Source: Pedococcus dokdonensis
GTDB taxonomy: Bacteria > Actinomycetota > Actinomycetes > Actinomycetales > Dermatophilaceae
Direction: 5' to 3'
Assembly: GCF_900104525.1 (NCBI RefSeq)
Contig: NZ_LT629711.1
Location: 2,108,001-2,172,000 of the forward strand
DNA: 64,000 nt
A model generated the notes under the pieces. That model was not told where the DNA came from. It was given only the letters and a program-made list of their open reading frames with translations, and made no database searches. This document shows, in pieces, positions 8,934 through 19,692 of the stretch; the first letter of the stretch is position 1; every line of letters starts with the position of its first letter. A program made the translations under genes and the position numbers.

Positions 8934-8939
8934 TAGCAT
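8934..8939 (+). promoter_or_regulatory. -10 box (TAGCAT) for leaderless deoC
   Basis: TAGCAT ends 6 nt before the GTG of deoC with no Shine-Dalgarno sequence between, as in the punA promoter. Confidence 0.6.
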
Positions 8940-8945
8940 TGGTCG

Positions 8946-9962
8946 GTGAGCACCCCCACAGCTGCGGCCCCCTCCGTCGACGCGACGGCCAGGGCGCGCG
9001 ACCTCCTCGGCGTCTCCCGCCTCACGAACTCCGCCCTCACGAGCTGGCTGCACGGCCTCCCCGGCGTCGACCAGGTGGGCTGCGAGGCTCGCGCAGCGGG
9101 GCTGGGCACCCGCTCGATCAAGACCACGTCCAAGGCGTGGGGCATCGACACCGCGATCTCGATGATCGACCTGACCACGCTCGAGGGCGCCGACACCCCC
9201 GGCAAGGTGCGTGGCCTGTGCGCCAAGGCGCTGACGCCCGACCCCACCGACCTGTCGACCCCGCGCCCCGCGGCGGTGTGCGTCTACGGCGACATGGTCC
9301 CCACCGCCAGGGAGGTCCTCGGCCAGAGCGGCGTCAACATCGCGGCCGTGGCCACGGCCTTCCCGAGTGGCCGAGCCCTCATGCCGGTCAAGCTCGCCGA
9401 CACCCGTGACGCCGTCGCCGCCGGGGCCGACGAGATCGACATGGTCATCGACCGTGGCGCGTTCCTGTCGGGCGACTACCTCACCGTGTTCCGCGAGATC
9501 GCCGAGGTCGCCGAGGCCTGCGTCCGCGAGGACGGCAGCCGCGCCCGGCTGAAGGTGATCATGGAGACCGGTGAGCTGGTCACCTACGACAACGTCCGCC
9601 GGGCGTCATGGCTCTCGATGCTCGCCGGCGGTGACTTCATCAAGACCTCGACCGGCAAGGTCTCGCCCGCGGCCACCCTCCCCGTCACCCTGATCATGCT
9701 CGAGGCGGTCCGCGACTGGCGCGACCTCACCGGCGAGATGGTCGGGGTGAAGCCGGCCGGTGGCATCCGCACCAGCAAGGACGCCCTGAAGTTCCTCGTC
9801 ACCGTCAGCGAGATCGCGGGCGACGACTGGCTCGACCCGCACTGGTTCCGGTTCGGGGCCTCGAGCCTGCTCAACGACCTCCTCCTCCAGCGTCAGCGGA
9901 TGGCCATCGGCGCCTACTCGGGTGCCGACTACGTCACCGACGACTCGCCCAGCCTCTACTGA
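8946..9962 (+). CDS. deoC: Deoxyribose-phosphate aldolase
   Basis: 338 residues, the long form of DERA. It splits 2-deoxyribose-5-phosphate into acetaldehyde and glyceraldehyde-3-phosphate. Seen: the class I aldolase barrel segments AAVCVYGDMV, VATAFPSG, DEIDMVIDRGAF, LKVIMETGEL, the Schiff-base lysine segment GGDFIKTSTGK, the second lysine VGVKPAGGI, and the phosphate-binding end FRFGASSLLNDLL. It opens a four-gene run with two aldehyde dehydrogenase genes and a kinase. That context suggests the acetaldehyde is oxidised on the spot. Confidence 0.95.
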   Translation: MSTPTAAAPSVDATARARDLLGVSRLTNSALTSWLHGLPGVDQVGCEARAAGLGTRSIKTTSKAWGIDTAISMIDLTTLEGADTPGKVRGLCAKALTPDPTDLSTPRPAAVCVYGDMVPTAREVLGQSGVNIAAVATAFPSGRALMPVKLADTRDAVAAGADEIDMVIDRGAFLSGDYLTVFREIAEVAEACVREDGSRARLKVIMETGELVTYDNVRRASWLSMLAGGDFIKTSTGKVSPAATLPVTLIMLEAVRDWRDLTGEMVGVKPAGGIRTSKDALKFLVTVSEIAGDDWLDPHWFRFGASSLLNDLLLQRQRMAIGAYSGADYVTDDSPSLY

Positions 9963-9993
9963 CCACCGCACCGACCAGAGGACACGAAACCTG

Positions 9994-11442
9994 ATGGCCA
10001 AGTTCGAGTACGCACCGGCGCCGGAGTCCCGCGCCGTCGTCGACATCAAGCCCTCCTACGGGTTGTTCATCAACGGTGAGTTCACCGACTCCCAGGGCGG
10101 TTCGGCGTTCAAGACGATCAGTCCCGCCACCGAGGAGGTCCTCGCCGAGGTCACCTCTGCCAGCGACGCCGACGTCGACCGCGCGGTGGCGGCGGCCCGC
10201 CGGGCCTACAACGGCGCCTGGGGCCGGATGTCCGGTGCGGACCGCGGCAAGTACCTCTTCCGGATCGCCCGCATCCTCCAGGAGCGGGCCCGCGAGTTCG
10301 CGGTGCTCGAGAGCCTCGACAACGGCAAGCCGATCAAGGAGAGCCGCGACGTCGACGTCCCCCTCGCAGCGGCGCACTTCTTCTACCACGCGGGCTGGGC
10401 CGACAAGCTCGACTACGCGGGCCTGGGAGACAACCCGCGTCCACACGGCGTCGTCGGCCAGGTGATCCCCTGGAACTTCCCGATCCTGATGCTGGCGTGG
10501 AAGATCGCGCCGGCCCTCGCGACCGGCAACACCGTGGTGATCAAGCCCGCTGAGACGACCCCGCTGACCGCGCTGCTCTTCGCCGAGGTCGTCCAGCAGG
10601 CCGACCTGCCGCCGGGTGTCGTCAACATCGTTACCGGCGCCGGGGCCACCGGGCAGGCCATCGTCGACCACCCCGACATCGACAAGCTCGCGTTCACCGG
10701 CTCGACCGGGGTCGGCAAGATGATCGCCCGCTCGATCGCCGGCACCCGCAAGAAGGCCACCCTCGAGCTCGGTGGCAAGGCCGCCAACATCGTCTTCGAC
10801 GACGCGCCCATCGACCAGGCCGTCGAGGGCATCGTCAACGGCATCTTCTTCAACCAGGGCCACGTGTGCTGCGCCGGTTCGCGGCTCCTGGTCCAGGAGA
10901 ACATCGCCGACGAGGTCGAGAAGCGGCTCAAGCGCCGCCTCGAGACCCTGCGCGTGGGCGACCCGCTCGACAAGAACACCGACGTGGGCGCGATCAACTC
11001 CAAGGCCCAGCTCAAGCGGATCGTCGACCTCACTGCGGCCGGCGAGGCCGAGGGAGCCGAGCGCTGGGACAACGGCTGCGAGCTGCCGAGCAAGGGATTC
11101 TGGTTCAGGCCAACGGTTTTCACTGGCGTGAGCCAGACGCACCGGATCGCGCAGGAGGAGATCTTCGGGCCGGTCCTGTCGGTCCTCACCTTCCGCACCC
11201 CGCACGAGGCCGTCGCCAAGGCGAACAACACGCCCTACGGGTTGTCGGCGGGCATCTGGACCGAGAAGGGCTCGCGCATCCTCTGGATGGCCGACCAGCT
11301 CAAGGCCGGCGTGGTGTGGGCCAACACGTTCAACAAGTTCGACCCCACCAGCCCCTTCGGTGGCTACAAGGAGTCCGGCTACGGCCGCGAGGGTGGCCGG
11401 CACGGCCTGGCCGCCTACGTCACGACGGGAGACAGCAAGTGA
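9994..11442 (+). CDS. NAD(P)-dependent aldehyde dehydrogenase (catalytic)
   Basis: 482 residues, a full-length ALDH. The NAD-binding VIPWNFPILMLAWKIAPALA, catalytic-base region LELGGKAANIVF, catalytic cysteine in FNQGHVCCAGSR, EEIFGPVLSVLTF and the C-terminal GYGREGGRHGLAAY are intact. ATG 9994 is chosen because it begins the family-like N-terminus (MAKFEYAPAP) and AGAGG lies upstream; the longer frame from 9922 overlaps deoC. The next gene, a partial ALDH, overlaps its stop by 4 bp (GTGA). Position after deoC points to oxidation of acetaldehyde from deoxyribose. Confidence 0.93.
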   Translation: MAKFEYAPAPESRAVVDIKPSYGLFINGEFTDSQGGSAFKTISPATEEVLAEVTSASDADVDRAVAAARRAYNGAWGRMSGADRGKYLFRIARILQERAREFAVLESLDNGKPIKESRDVDVPLAAAHFFYHAGWADKLDYAGLGDNPRPHGVVGQVIPWNFPILMLAWKIAPALATGNTVVIKPAETTPLTALLFAEVVQQADLPPGVVNIVTGAGATGQAIVDHPDIDKLAFTGSTGVGKMIARSIAGTRKKATLELGGKAANIVFDDAPIDQAVEGIVNGIFFNQGHVCCAGSRLLVQENIADEVEKRLKRRLETLRVGDPLDKNTDVGAINSKAQLKRIVDLTAAGEAEGAERWDNGCELPSKGFWFRPTVFTGVSQTHRIAQEEIFGPVLSVLTFRTPHEAVAKANNTPYGLSAGIWTEKGSRILWMADQLKAGVVWANTFNKFDPTSPFGGYKESGYGREGGRHGLAAYVTTGDSK

Positions 11443-12359
11443 GCCCCACCGCCACGCGCTCGGCCGGTGCCGACGCCCGCGTCGACGTCCGGAAGACCTA
11501 CAAGCTCTACATCGGCGGGAAGTTCCCGCGCTCGGAGTCGGGCCGCTCCTACGAGGTGGTGGACGGTCGCGGCAAGTTCCTCGCAAACGCCGCCCAGGGC
11601 TCGCGCAAGGATGCGCGTGACGCCGTCGTCGCCGCCCGGGGCGCGGTGGCCGGCTGGGCCGGCGCCACGGCATACAACCGTGGTCAGGTGCTCTATCGCG
11701 TCGCCGAGGTGATGGAGGGGCGCCGCGCCCAGTTCGTCGCCGAGGTGCGCGCCAGCGAGGGCGTCGCCGAACGTCGCGCCGAGACGATCGTCTCGCAGGC
11801 CATCGACCGCTGGGTCTGGTATGCCGGGTGGACCGACAAGCTCGCGCAGGTCCTCGGCGGCTTGAACCCGGTCGCCGGCCCGTACTTCGACATCTCGGCG
11901 CCCGAGCCGACCGGTGTCGTCGCCGTCCTTGCGCCGCAACGCAGCTCGCTGCTCGGCCTGGTGTCGGTGCTGGCCCCGGTCGTCTGCTCAGGCAACACCG
12001 CCGTGGTCCTCACCAGTGAGCTGCGCCCCCTGCCGGCGATCACCCTCTCCGAGGCGCTGGCGACCTCCGACGTCCCCGGTGGTGTCGTCAACCTGATCAC
12101 CGGCCGCACCGCCGAGGTGGCGCCGTGGCTCGCCTCGCACCGTGACGTCAACGCCATCGACCTGGCCGGCGCCGCCGACGCCGAGGGCGTGAGCTGGGGC
12201 GACCTCGAGCTGGCCGCCGCAGAGAACCTCAAGCGCGTCGTCCGCCCGGCCGGCGAGGGCTCCGGCGCCGTCGAGCCCGACTGGTCGCGTACGCCCGACC
12301 TGTCCCGCATCACGCCGTTCCTCGAGACCAAGACGGTCTGGCACCCCAAGGGCCGCTGA
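11439..12359 (+). CDS. Truncated, non-catalytic aldehyde dehydrogenase-like protein
   Basis: 306 residues covering only the N-terminal/NAD-binding part of an ALDH (YKLYIGGKFPRSESGRSYEV to LELAAAENLKRVVRP). The segment that should hold the catalytic cysteine and the C-terminal oligomerisation part are absent. The gene ends cleanly 3 bp before the next start, with no continuation in another frame, so this is a real short protein and not a frameshift. It starts with a GTG overlapping the stop of the full ALDH, implying coupled synthesis. Full plus partial ALDH is the domain order of fused ALDH16 proteins, so the two may assemble as a split ALDH16. A structural role is inferred. Confidence 0.85.
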   Translation: MSPTATRSAGADARVDVRKTYKLYIGGKFPRSESGRSYEVVDGRGKFLANAAQGSRKDARDAVVAARGAVAGWAGATAYNRGQVLYRVAEVMEGRRAQFVAEVRASEGVAERRAETIVSQAIDRWVWYAGWTDKLAQVLGGLNPVAGPYFDISAPEPTGVVAVLAPQRSSLLGLVSVLAPVVCSGNTAVVLTSELRPLPAITLSEALATSDVPGGVVNLITGRTAEVAPWLASHRDVNAIDLAGAADAEGVSWGDLELAAAENLKRVVRPAGEGSGAVEPDWSRTPDLSRITPFLETKTVWHPKGR

Positions 12360-12362
12360 CCC

Positions 12363-12989
12363 TTGACCGCACCCGCGTCGGACGCGACCACCCGCGCCCG
12401 CGTCGTCGTCCTTGCCGGCCCCAGTGGGGCCGGCAAGTCGCGTCTGGCGGCGCGGCTCCAGGGGGCGCACGGGTGGCCGATCGTGCGGCTCGACGACTTC
12501 TACCGCGACGAGGACGACCCGGCGATGCCGCGCAGCGAAGAGCTGGGCATCGTCGACTGGGACCACCCCGACTCGTGGAACCGCCAGGCGGCCGTCGACG
12601 CCCTCGAGACCCTGGTCGCGACCGGTGCCGTGCAGACGCCGGTCTACGACATCTCGCTCAGCCGGGCCGTGGACACGACGACCGTTCGCGCCGACCAGCA
12701 CGACCTGATCCTCGCCGAGGGGATCTTCGCCGCCGAGATCATCGGCGACCTGCGCGACCGCGGCCTCCTGGCCGGTGCGTACTGCGTGCACCACCACCGG
12801 GTGGTGACCTTCGTGTGGCGGCTGCTGCGTGACCTCTCCGAGCACCGCAAGCCGCCGTGGACCCTGGTCCGACGCGGGCTCGCGCTGATGCGCGCTGAAC
12901 CCCGGGTCGTGGCGCGGCAGGAAGCCCTGGGGGCCGAGTCGGCCCGGGCCAAGGACCTCGAGCCGCTGCTGTCCGCGCTCGCCCACTGA
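12363..12989 (+). CDS. Uridine kinase-like P-loop protein
   Basis: 208 residues with Walker A GPSGAGKSRLA at about residue 20 and a uridine-kinase/phosphoribulokinase-like layout: VRLDDFYRDEDDP, the WDHPDSW segment of uridine kinases, and LILAEGIFAAE. It would phosphorylate uridine or cytidine, which suits the nucleoside genes around it; another small substrate is possible because the C-terminal half (LRDLSEHRKPPWTLVRRG) is less typical. It starts with TTG 3 bp after the truncated ALDH, so translation is probably coupled. Last gene of the deoC run. Confidence 0.8.
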   Translation: MTAPASDATTRARVVVLAGPSGAGKSRLAARLQGAHGWPIVRLDDFYRDEDDPAMPRSEELGIVDWDHPDSWNRQAAVDALETLVATGAVQTPVYDISLSRAVDTTTVRADQHDLILAEGIFAAEIIGDLRDRGLLAGAYCVHHHRVVTFVWRLLRDLSEHRKPPWTLVRRGLALMRAEPRVVARQEALGAESARAKDLEPLLSALAH

Positions 12990-13094
12990 GCCCTCACCCG
13001 GGAGCCCGGAGCGGCTCGGATTCGCGCGGCTGCCACCCGGGCGCCACCCCCGTCGGTTAGGGTTTCGACGACGTCAGCGAGGGGGAAGACAGCC

Positions 13095-14288
13095 ATGACC
13101 GATCCGCAGTGGGTGGCACCGGGCAGCGGTGCGCCCACGGACCCGGCGGCTGGCCCGCCGGGAGGCCACGCGGCACCCCCACCGCCACACCCGCCGGCGC
13201 CACCGCTGCAGCCGCCAGCCGCCCCGCCCGTCGGTGCGGGCGCCGTCGGCGCCGGGCCGGCCTGGTCGCAGGGGCAGCCCGGCTGGGGCGCGCACCCCGC
13301 CATGGAGTTCCGGCCCGGCATCATCCCGCTGCGCCCCCTCAACCTCGGCGACGTCTACGGCGCGGTGCTCAAGGCGATCCGCGGCAACGTCGCAGCGACC
13401 ATGGGCCTCGCGTTCGTCACGACCCTGCTCTTCCTCGTCCCGACCACCGCCCTCGGCGTCTGGGTGGCTGCCCAGCAGGAGGTGCTCGACGTCGGCACGG
13501 ACGACGTCTTCCCGGTGGCCGGCACCCTCGGCTCGCTGGTGCCCTCGCTGGGAACGTCCGGGTCGACCATCCTGCTGACCGGTTTCGTCGCGTTCGTGAT
13601 CAGCCAGGCCGTGATGGGGCGCAGGGTCAGCGCCGGCCAGACCTGGGAGGGCACGCGCGGTCGGATCCTGCCCCTCGTCGGAGCGACGATCGTCACCGGG
13701 CTGGCCGTCCTCCTCGCCATCGCCGCCGTCGTCGTGCTGCCGGTGCTCGCCATCATCTCCGCGGTGCAGACGCAGTCCGTGGCCCCCGACAACTCGGGCC
13801 TCGTGCTGGCCATCCTGTTCGGGGTCGCCGCCGCCCTGATCGCCGTCCTGCTCGCGCTCTGGCTGTCCACCCGGCTGGCCTTCGTGGGTGTCGCCGTGGT
13901 GCTCGAGAAGGCCGGTGTGGGGCGTGGGATCGCGAGGTCGTGGGCCCTCACGTCCGGCTCCCAGTTCTGGCGGGTCCTCGGCATCCGGATCCTGACCGGG
14001 TTCATCGTGGGTGTGGCGGCGCAGATCCTCGCCTTCCCGCTGGGCGCGATCGGTGGGGTCGCCATCGTGGCATCCGGCGACCCCCAGAACACCTACGTCT
14101 TCCAGGCCATCGTCTCCGGTGTCACCGGCCTGATCACGGGGGCACTGACCACGCCGTTCACCGCCGGCGTCGACGCGCTGCTCTACGTCGACCAGCGGAT
14201 CCGGCGGGAGGGCTTCGACGTGCAGCTGATCACTGCGGCGCAGGCCGATGCCGATCGGGCCTGGCCGGGAGCGACCGCCGCCAGATGA
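13095..14288 (+). CDS. Polytopic membrane protein (GPDPase membrane-domain type)
   Basis: 397 residues. The first 70 are Pro/Gly/Ala-rich and cytosolic-looking. From FRPGIIPLRPLNLGDVYGAVLKAIRGN onward there are about six hydrophobic segments, with the typical RSWALTSGSQFWRVLGI and ALLYVDQRIRREG segments of actinobacterial proteins annotated as glycerophosphoryl-diester-phosphodiesterase membrane domain. No catalytic phosphodiesterase domain is attached, so the role is unknown. TAGGGT (13058-13063) plus GAGGGGG before the ATG indicates a normal, leadered promoter. It opens a tight five-gene operon with a MoxR ATPase, so a function in envelope maturation or signalling is inferred. Confidence 0.85.
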   Translation: MTDPQWVAPGSGAPTDPAAGPPGGHAAPPPPHPPAPPLQPPAAPPVGAGAVGAGPAWSQGQPGWGAHPAMEFRPGIIPLRPLNLGDVYGAVLKAIRGNVAATMGLAFVTTLLFLVPTTALGVWVAAQQEVLDVGTDDVFPVAGTLGSLVPSLGTSGSTILLTGFVAFVISQAVMGRRVSAGQTWEGTRGRILPLVGATIVTGLAVLLAIAAVVVLPVLAIISAVQTQSVAPDNSGLVLAILFGVAAALIAVLLALWLSTRLAFVGVAVVLEKAGVGRGIARSWALTSGSQFWRVLGIRILTGFIVGVAAQILAFPLGAIGGVAIVASGDPQNTYVFQAIVSGVTGLITGALTTPFTAGVDALLYVDQRIRREGFDVQLITAAQADADRAWPGATAAR

Positions 14289-14932
14289 CGAGCCCGACCA
14301 CCGCGTCCGACGGTCCGCCGCTCGACCCGAGCTCACCCGAGGCCCGTCAGTGGGTGCTGGACGAGCTGGCCAAGGGGCACTACACGACGCAGCCGTCGCC
14401 GCTCCAGCGGTTCCTCGAGTGGCTGTGGCGAGAGCTCGGCGGCGGGCCCGGTGGGGGTCTGCTGCCTTCGTGGGCCGTGGCCGTGCTGGTGGTAGTGGTC
14501 CTGGCCGCGGTCGCCCTGGTGGTCGCGCTGCGGGTGAGGGGTGAGCCCTCCGCTCGTGGTGGCGGTTCGCGCCGTTCGGTCGTCGACGAGGGAGGACTCG
14601 CGGCCACCGACTACCGGGCGCGCGCCACGGCGGCTCGGGCGCGGGGCGACTGGGACGCCGTGCTGCTCGACAGCTACCGCGCCCTGGCCGCCGCCGCGGT
14701 GGAGCGAACCCTCCTCACCGACCTGCCCGGCCGCACCGCCCACGAGGTGGCCGTGGCCCTCGAGCCGGCCTTTCCCGACCACGCCGGGGCGCTCGCCGTG
14801 AGCGCGGCCGAGTTCGACGCGGTCCGCTACGGACACCGACGCACGACCCAGGACAAGGCCAGCGCGGTCGCCGACCTCGATGCGACGCTGCAGTCCACCC
14901 GACCCGTGCTCGGCGAGCTGGCCACCTCGTGA
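14285..14932 (+). CDS. DUF4129 membrane protein
   Basis: 215 residues: a short cytosolic or extracytosolic N-part, one membrane segment (about 61-83), then a DUF4129 domain (about 105-205) with YRARATAARARGDWDAVLLDSYRALAAAAVERTLL and GRTAHEVAVAL. The start ATG overlaps the previous stop by 4 bp. DUF4129 proteins regularly accompany DUF4350, MoxR and DUF58 genes, and the same set follows here. Molecular function unknown. Confidence 0.88.
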   Translation: MTSPTTASDGPPLDPSSPEARQWVLDELAKGHYTTQPSPLQRFLEWLWRELGGGPGGGLLPSWAVAVLVVVVLAAVALVVALRVRGEPSARGGGSRRSVVDEGGLAATDYRARATAARARGDWDAVLLDSYRALAAAAVERTLLTDLPGRTAHEVAVALEPAFPDHAGALAVSAAEFDAVRYGHRRTTQDKASAVADLDATLQSTRPVLGELATS

Positions 14933-16163
14933 CCGCACCGGTCGCCGTCCACGGCCCGACGCTCGGGGTCGCTCCGCCCCCGGCGAACCGGGCCACCCGG
15001 TGGCGCCGGCGCGCGCTCTGGGGGCTGGTCGTCGCCATCGGCGTCGCCGCGCTGGTGGCGATCGCGTTGTCGACGAACGCGCCCGACCAGGTCCTCGACC
15101 CCGACCAGACCGGTCCCCAGGGCGGCCGCGCGCTCGTCGAGGTGCTGCGGGCCCACGGCGTGGACGTCGAGGTGGTGCGGTCCGCCGACGAGCTGGTGGA
15201 GGCGGACCCGGGGATCGGGACCACTGTCGTCGTGGGCAACCCCGACTACCTCGGCCACGACAGCACCACCAACCTGGCTGAGACGGTGTCCGTCGCCGAC
15301 CGCCTGGTGCTGGTGTCGCCGACGACCGAGCAGCTCGACCAGCTCGACGTGCCGCTCGCCGCCACCGACGTCGGCGCCCGCCTGACGGTGACCGCCGGCT
15401 GCCGGTCCGCGGTCGCGCGCGCCGACGACACCACAGACGTGGTCGACACCCGCTTCGTGCCGGTTGCCAGCACGACCAACCCGGCGCCCACCCTGTGCTT
15501 CGGACTGCCCAACCCGCGGGGCGCCGACGACTCGGCACCGTCCGACTTCGGGTTCGGTGCCGCGATGGCCACGGCCCCTGCGACCGACGCCCACCCCGAG
15601 GTCGTCGCCCTCGGGATCGGCTCCGGCCTCACCAACCGCTGGATCGACGAGGCGTCCCACGCGGGACTCGCCGTACGCGCCCTGGGCCAGTCGCCCCGGC
15701 TGGTCTGGTACCAGCCCGGGATCGGCGACCTCGCGAGCTCGGGTGGACAAGGCCCGAGCGCGTGGCCGCCGTGGCTCGGCCCCGCATCCGGCATCCTCGC
15801 CCTGGCCGTCGTCGCGCTGGCCCTCGTCCGCGGACGGCGGCTGGGCGCGCTGGTCACCGAGCCGCTGCCGGTCTTGGTCCGCGCGGTGGAGACCACCGAG
15901 AGCCGAGGGCGCATCTACCGCCGGGCGCGGGACCGCGGACGCGCCGCCGCGGTGCTGCGGCTGGGCAGCGTCGAACGACTCGCCCGGCGCCTCGCCCTGT
16001 CCCCGTCCGCCGTCGAGGCGGTCCAGGCTGCTGCCGCAGCCGCGTCCGGTATGCCGCCCACGCACGTCGCGGCGCTGCTCACCGGGCCGCCGCCCACCAC
16101 CGATACCGAGCTGCACGCCCTGGCCAACGCCCTGGCCGATCTCGAGGAGAGAGTCCGTACGTC

Positions 16164-16167
<4 letters not shown>
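14929..16167 (+). CDS. DUF4350 membrane-anchored protein
   Basis: 412 residues: an N-terminal membrane segment (about 28-47), an extracytosolic DUF4350 domain with GGRALVEVLRAHGVDVEVVRSADEL and VVGNPDYL, a second membrane segment (about 284-304) and a cytosolic Arg-rich helical tail. The fold resembles the glutamine-amidotransferase-like DUF4350 group without visible catalytic residues. GTG start overlaps the DUF4129 stop by 4 bp. Function inferred only from the MoxR cluster. Confidence 0.88.
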
Positions 16168-17272
<1,105 letters not shown>

Positions 17273-17273
<1 letters not shown>

Positions 17274-18565
17274 TGGCGCTCACCTACCGCGCCGTGGTGC
17301 TCGCCCTGGTGGGGCTGGTGCCGGTCGCCGTGTGGCCGCAGGGCGACACGGCGCGGTGGTGGCTGCTCGTCACGGTGCTGCTGGTCGGCCTCGACGCCGT
17401 GCTGGCGCCGTCACCGCGCGCGCTCACGCTCACGCGTGAGGGCCCCGGCCAGGTGCGCCTCGGCGACGACACCGCGACCTCGGTGCTGGTCACCAACGGC
17501 GGCCGCCGCAGGGTGCGCGGAGCGCTCCGCGACGCCTGGCCACCCTCGGCCGGGGCTTCCGCCGGAGCACACCGGCTGGACGTGCCCGCGGGGGAACGCA
17601 CCCGCCTCACCACGGCGATGCACCCGACCCGCAGGGGCGACCGCCGGGCGCACCGGGTCACCATCCGCGCCACGGGTCCGCTCGGGCTGGCCGCACGACA
17701 GCGGTCCTTCGAGGTGCCCGGGCAGCTCCGGACGCTGCACCCGTTCCCCGCCCGCAAGCACCTGCCGAGCCGGCTGGCGGTGCTGCGCCAGCTGGACGGC
17801 CGGGCAGCGCTGCGCACCCGCGGGCAGGGCACCGAGTTCGACAGCCTGCGCGAGTACGTCGACGGCGACGACGTCCGGAGCATCGACTGGCGGGCCACCG
17901 CGCGACGCCAACACCTGGTGGTGCGCACCTGGCAGCCCGAGCAGCACCGACGGATCGTCATCGTCGTCGACACCTCGCGCACGTCAGCTGGGCGGGTCGA
18001 CGACTCGCCCCGCCTCGATGCCGCCATGGATGCCGCCCTGCTCCTCACCGCCCTGGCCGGGCACGCGCGCGACCGCGTGCAGGTGCTGGCCGGCGACCGG
18101 GTGGTGCAGGCCCGGGTCGGGGGCGCCGACCGGGCCAAGCTCCTGCACGACACCATCAGCACGCTGGCCCCGGTCGAGTCGCGGTTGGTCGAGGCCGACT
18201 GGGGACTGCTGGCCACCGAGGTCCGTCGGCTCGGGACGCAGCGGGCGCTGGTGGTGCTGCTGACGCCGCTCGAGTCCTCCGCCGTCGAGCAGGGGCTCAT
18301 TCCCGTGCTGCCCTCCCTCTGCGCCCACCACCGGGTCGTCGTCGCGTCGGTCGCCGACCCCGCGGTCGCCCGCATGCGGGCCGCACGCGAGACCGTCGCG
18401 CAGGTCTACGACGCGGCCGCCGCCGAGCGCACCACCACCCTGCGGCGGCGCACGGCGGCCGCGCTGGCCAGCCTGGGGGTCGACGTCCTGGACGAGCCAC
18501 CGGACCAGCTGCCGGTCCGGCTCGCCGACCACTACCTCATGCTCAAGCGCCAGGGCCTCCTCTGA
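17273..18565 (+). CDS. DUF58 domain protein (MoxR partner)
   Basis: 430 residues with two closely spaced membrane segments at the N-terminus (about 5-45), a beta-rich middle, and the DUF58 signature GTEFDSLREYVDGDDVRSIDW followed by a VWA-like fold with a partial MIDAS-like VVDTSRT. The start codon shares one base with the MoxR stop (TGATG). The protein is expected to be remodelled by the MoxR ATPase. Last gene of the run; it converges on the SpoIIM gene. Confidence 0.92.
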
Positions 18566-18674
18566 CCCCTTCTCGCACTTCTGGCCACTGGTGCGCCGTC
18601 CGGGCCCGGTTTCAGGGGCTCCATGCGGCATGGGTGGCCAGGAGTCGAGAGGGGGCGGGAGGAGCCGGGGCAGG

Positions 18675-19670
18675 TCAGGCCGCGACGATGTCGTGGTCGC
18701 CCACGTCCCGCGCCTCGACGTCGCCGGTGACCCCGTGCAGGTGCGCCCGGCGGCCCACGACGAACACGTAGACGAGGAAGGCCGACTCGGCCACCACGCC
18801 GATCCCGATCCGGGCCCAGGTCGGCAACCCCGAGGGGGTCACGAAGCCCTCGATCGCGCCGCTCACGAGGAGCACCGCGACCAGACCCACCGCGATCGCG
18901 ACGGCCGTGCGGCCCTCGGCGGCGAACGCCTGCAGCCGGGTGCGGGGGCCGGGCTCGACCCACGACCAGAACAACCGCAGGCCCACCGCTCCGGCCACGA
19001 ACACGGCCGTCAGCTCCAGCAGACCGTGCGGCAGGATCAGGCCGAAGAACAGGCTGGTGCGGTCGTGTCCCATCATCAGCGCGGCCACCACGCCCACGTT
19101 CGCGACGTTGGTGAACAGCAGGTAGAGGACCGGCAGCCCCAGCACCCCCAGCGCGATGCACTGCGCGGCCACCCAGGCGTTGTTGACCCACACGAGGGTC
19201 GCGAACTCGTGGTGCGGGAACTCGCGGTAGTAGTGCGCGAAGTCGGTGCCGACGTAGGCGTCGATCTCGGCCGGCGTCAGCTGGGCGGTGTAGACCTCGG
19301 GGTGCCGGAGCGTCCAGGCTGCGATGAGCGCGATCACCAGCACGCTGGTCAGGGCCGTGCTGACCCACCACCACCGGGTGCGGTAGAGCGCGGCCGGGAA
19401 GGTGCGGGTGAAGAAGCCGACCAGGTCGGCCCATGTCGTCGTGCGGGTCGACACCATGCTCACGCGGGCCCGGGTGAGCAGCATCGACAGGTAGGACACC
19501 ACCGACGGGTCGGGGGCGGCCGACCGGACCACGGACAGGTCGGTCGAGACCCGCTGGTAGAGGTCGAGCAGCTCGTCCCCCTCGGCACCGGTCAGGCGGC
19601 GCCGGTTCGACAGCTCCTCGAGTCGCCCCCAGTACCGGCTGCGTGCGGCGACGTACGCATCCAGGTCCAC
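18675..19670 (-). CDS. Stage II sporulation protein M-like membrane protein
   Basis: 331 residues of the SpoIIM/DUF95 family: a cytosolic N-terminal helical part (AYVAARSRYWGRLEELSNRR, RVSTDLSVVRS), then several membrane segments with the typical FPHHEFATLVWVNNAWVAAQCIALGVLG and GLILPHGLLELTAVFVAGAVGLRL. In non-sporulating actinobacteria these proteins sit beside RDD and MoxR genes, as here; their task is unknown. GTG 19670 lies 6 nt after a -10 box, so the mRNA is probably leaderless. Confidence 0.9.
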   Translation of the reverse strand: MDLDAYVAARSRYWGRLEELSNRRRLTGAEGDELLDLYQRVSTDLSVVRSAAPDPSVVSYLSMLLTRARVSMVSTRTTTWADLVGFFTRTFPAALYRTRWWWVSTALTSVLVIALIAAWTLRHPEVYTAQLTPAEIDAYVGTDFAHYYREFPHHEFATLVWVNNAWVAAQCIALGVLGLPVLYLLFTNVANVGVVAALMMGHDRTSLFFGLILPHGLLELTAVFVAGAVGLRLFWSWVEPGPRTRLQAFAAEGRTAVAIAVGLVAVLLVSGAIEGFVTPSGLPTWARIGIGVVAESAFLVYVFVVGRRAHLHGVTGDVEARDVGDHDIVAA

Positions 19671-19676
19671 GGCGCC

Positions 19677-19686
19677 ACTCTATGCT
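19677..19686. promoter_or_regulatory. Two overlapping divergent -10 boxes (SpoIIM / RDD)
   Basis: ACTCTATGCT holds TAGAGT on the minus strand (19682-19677) and TATGCT on the plus strand (19681-19686), sharing two bases. Each ends exactly 6 nt before the start codon of its gene, and the two start codons are only 22 bp apart. The two polymerases cannot occupy it together, so the genes may be mutually exclusive at initiation. Confidence 0.6.
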
Positions 19687-19692
19687 TCGGCC

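Noticed and set aside
11439..12359. Truncated ALDH considered as a frameshifted full-length gene
   Set aside because: No C-terminal ALDH sequence exists in any frame afterwards; a P-loop kinase-like gene begins 3 bp later.
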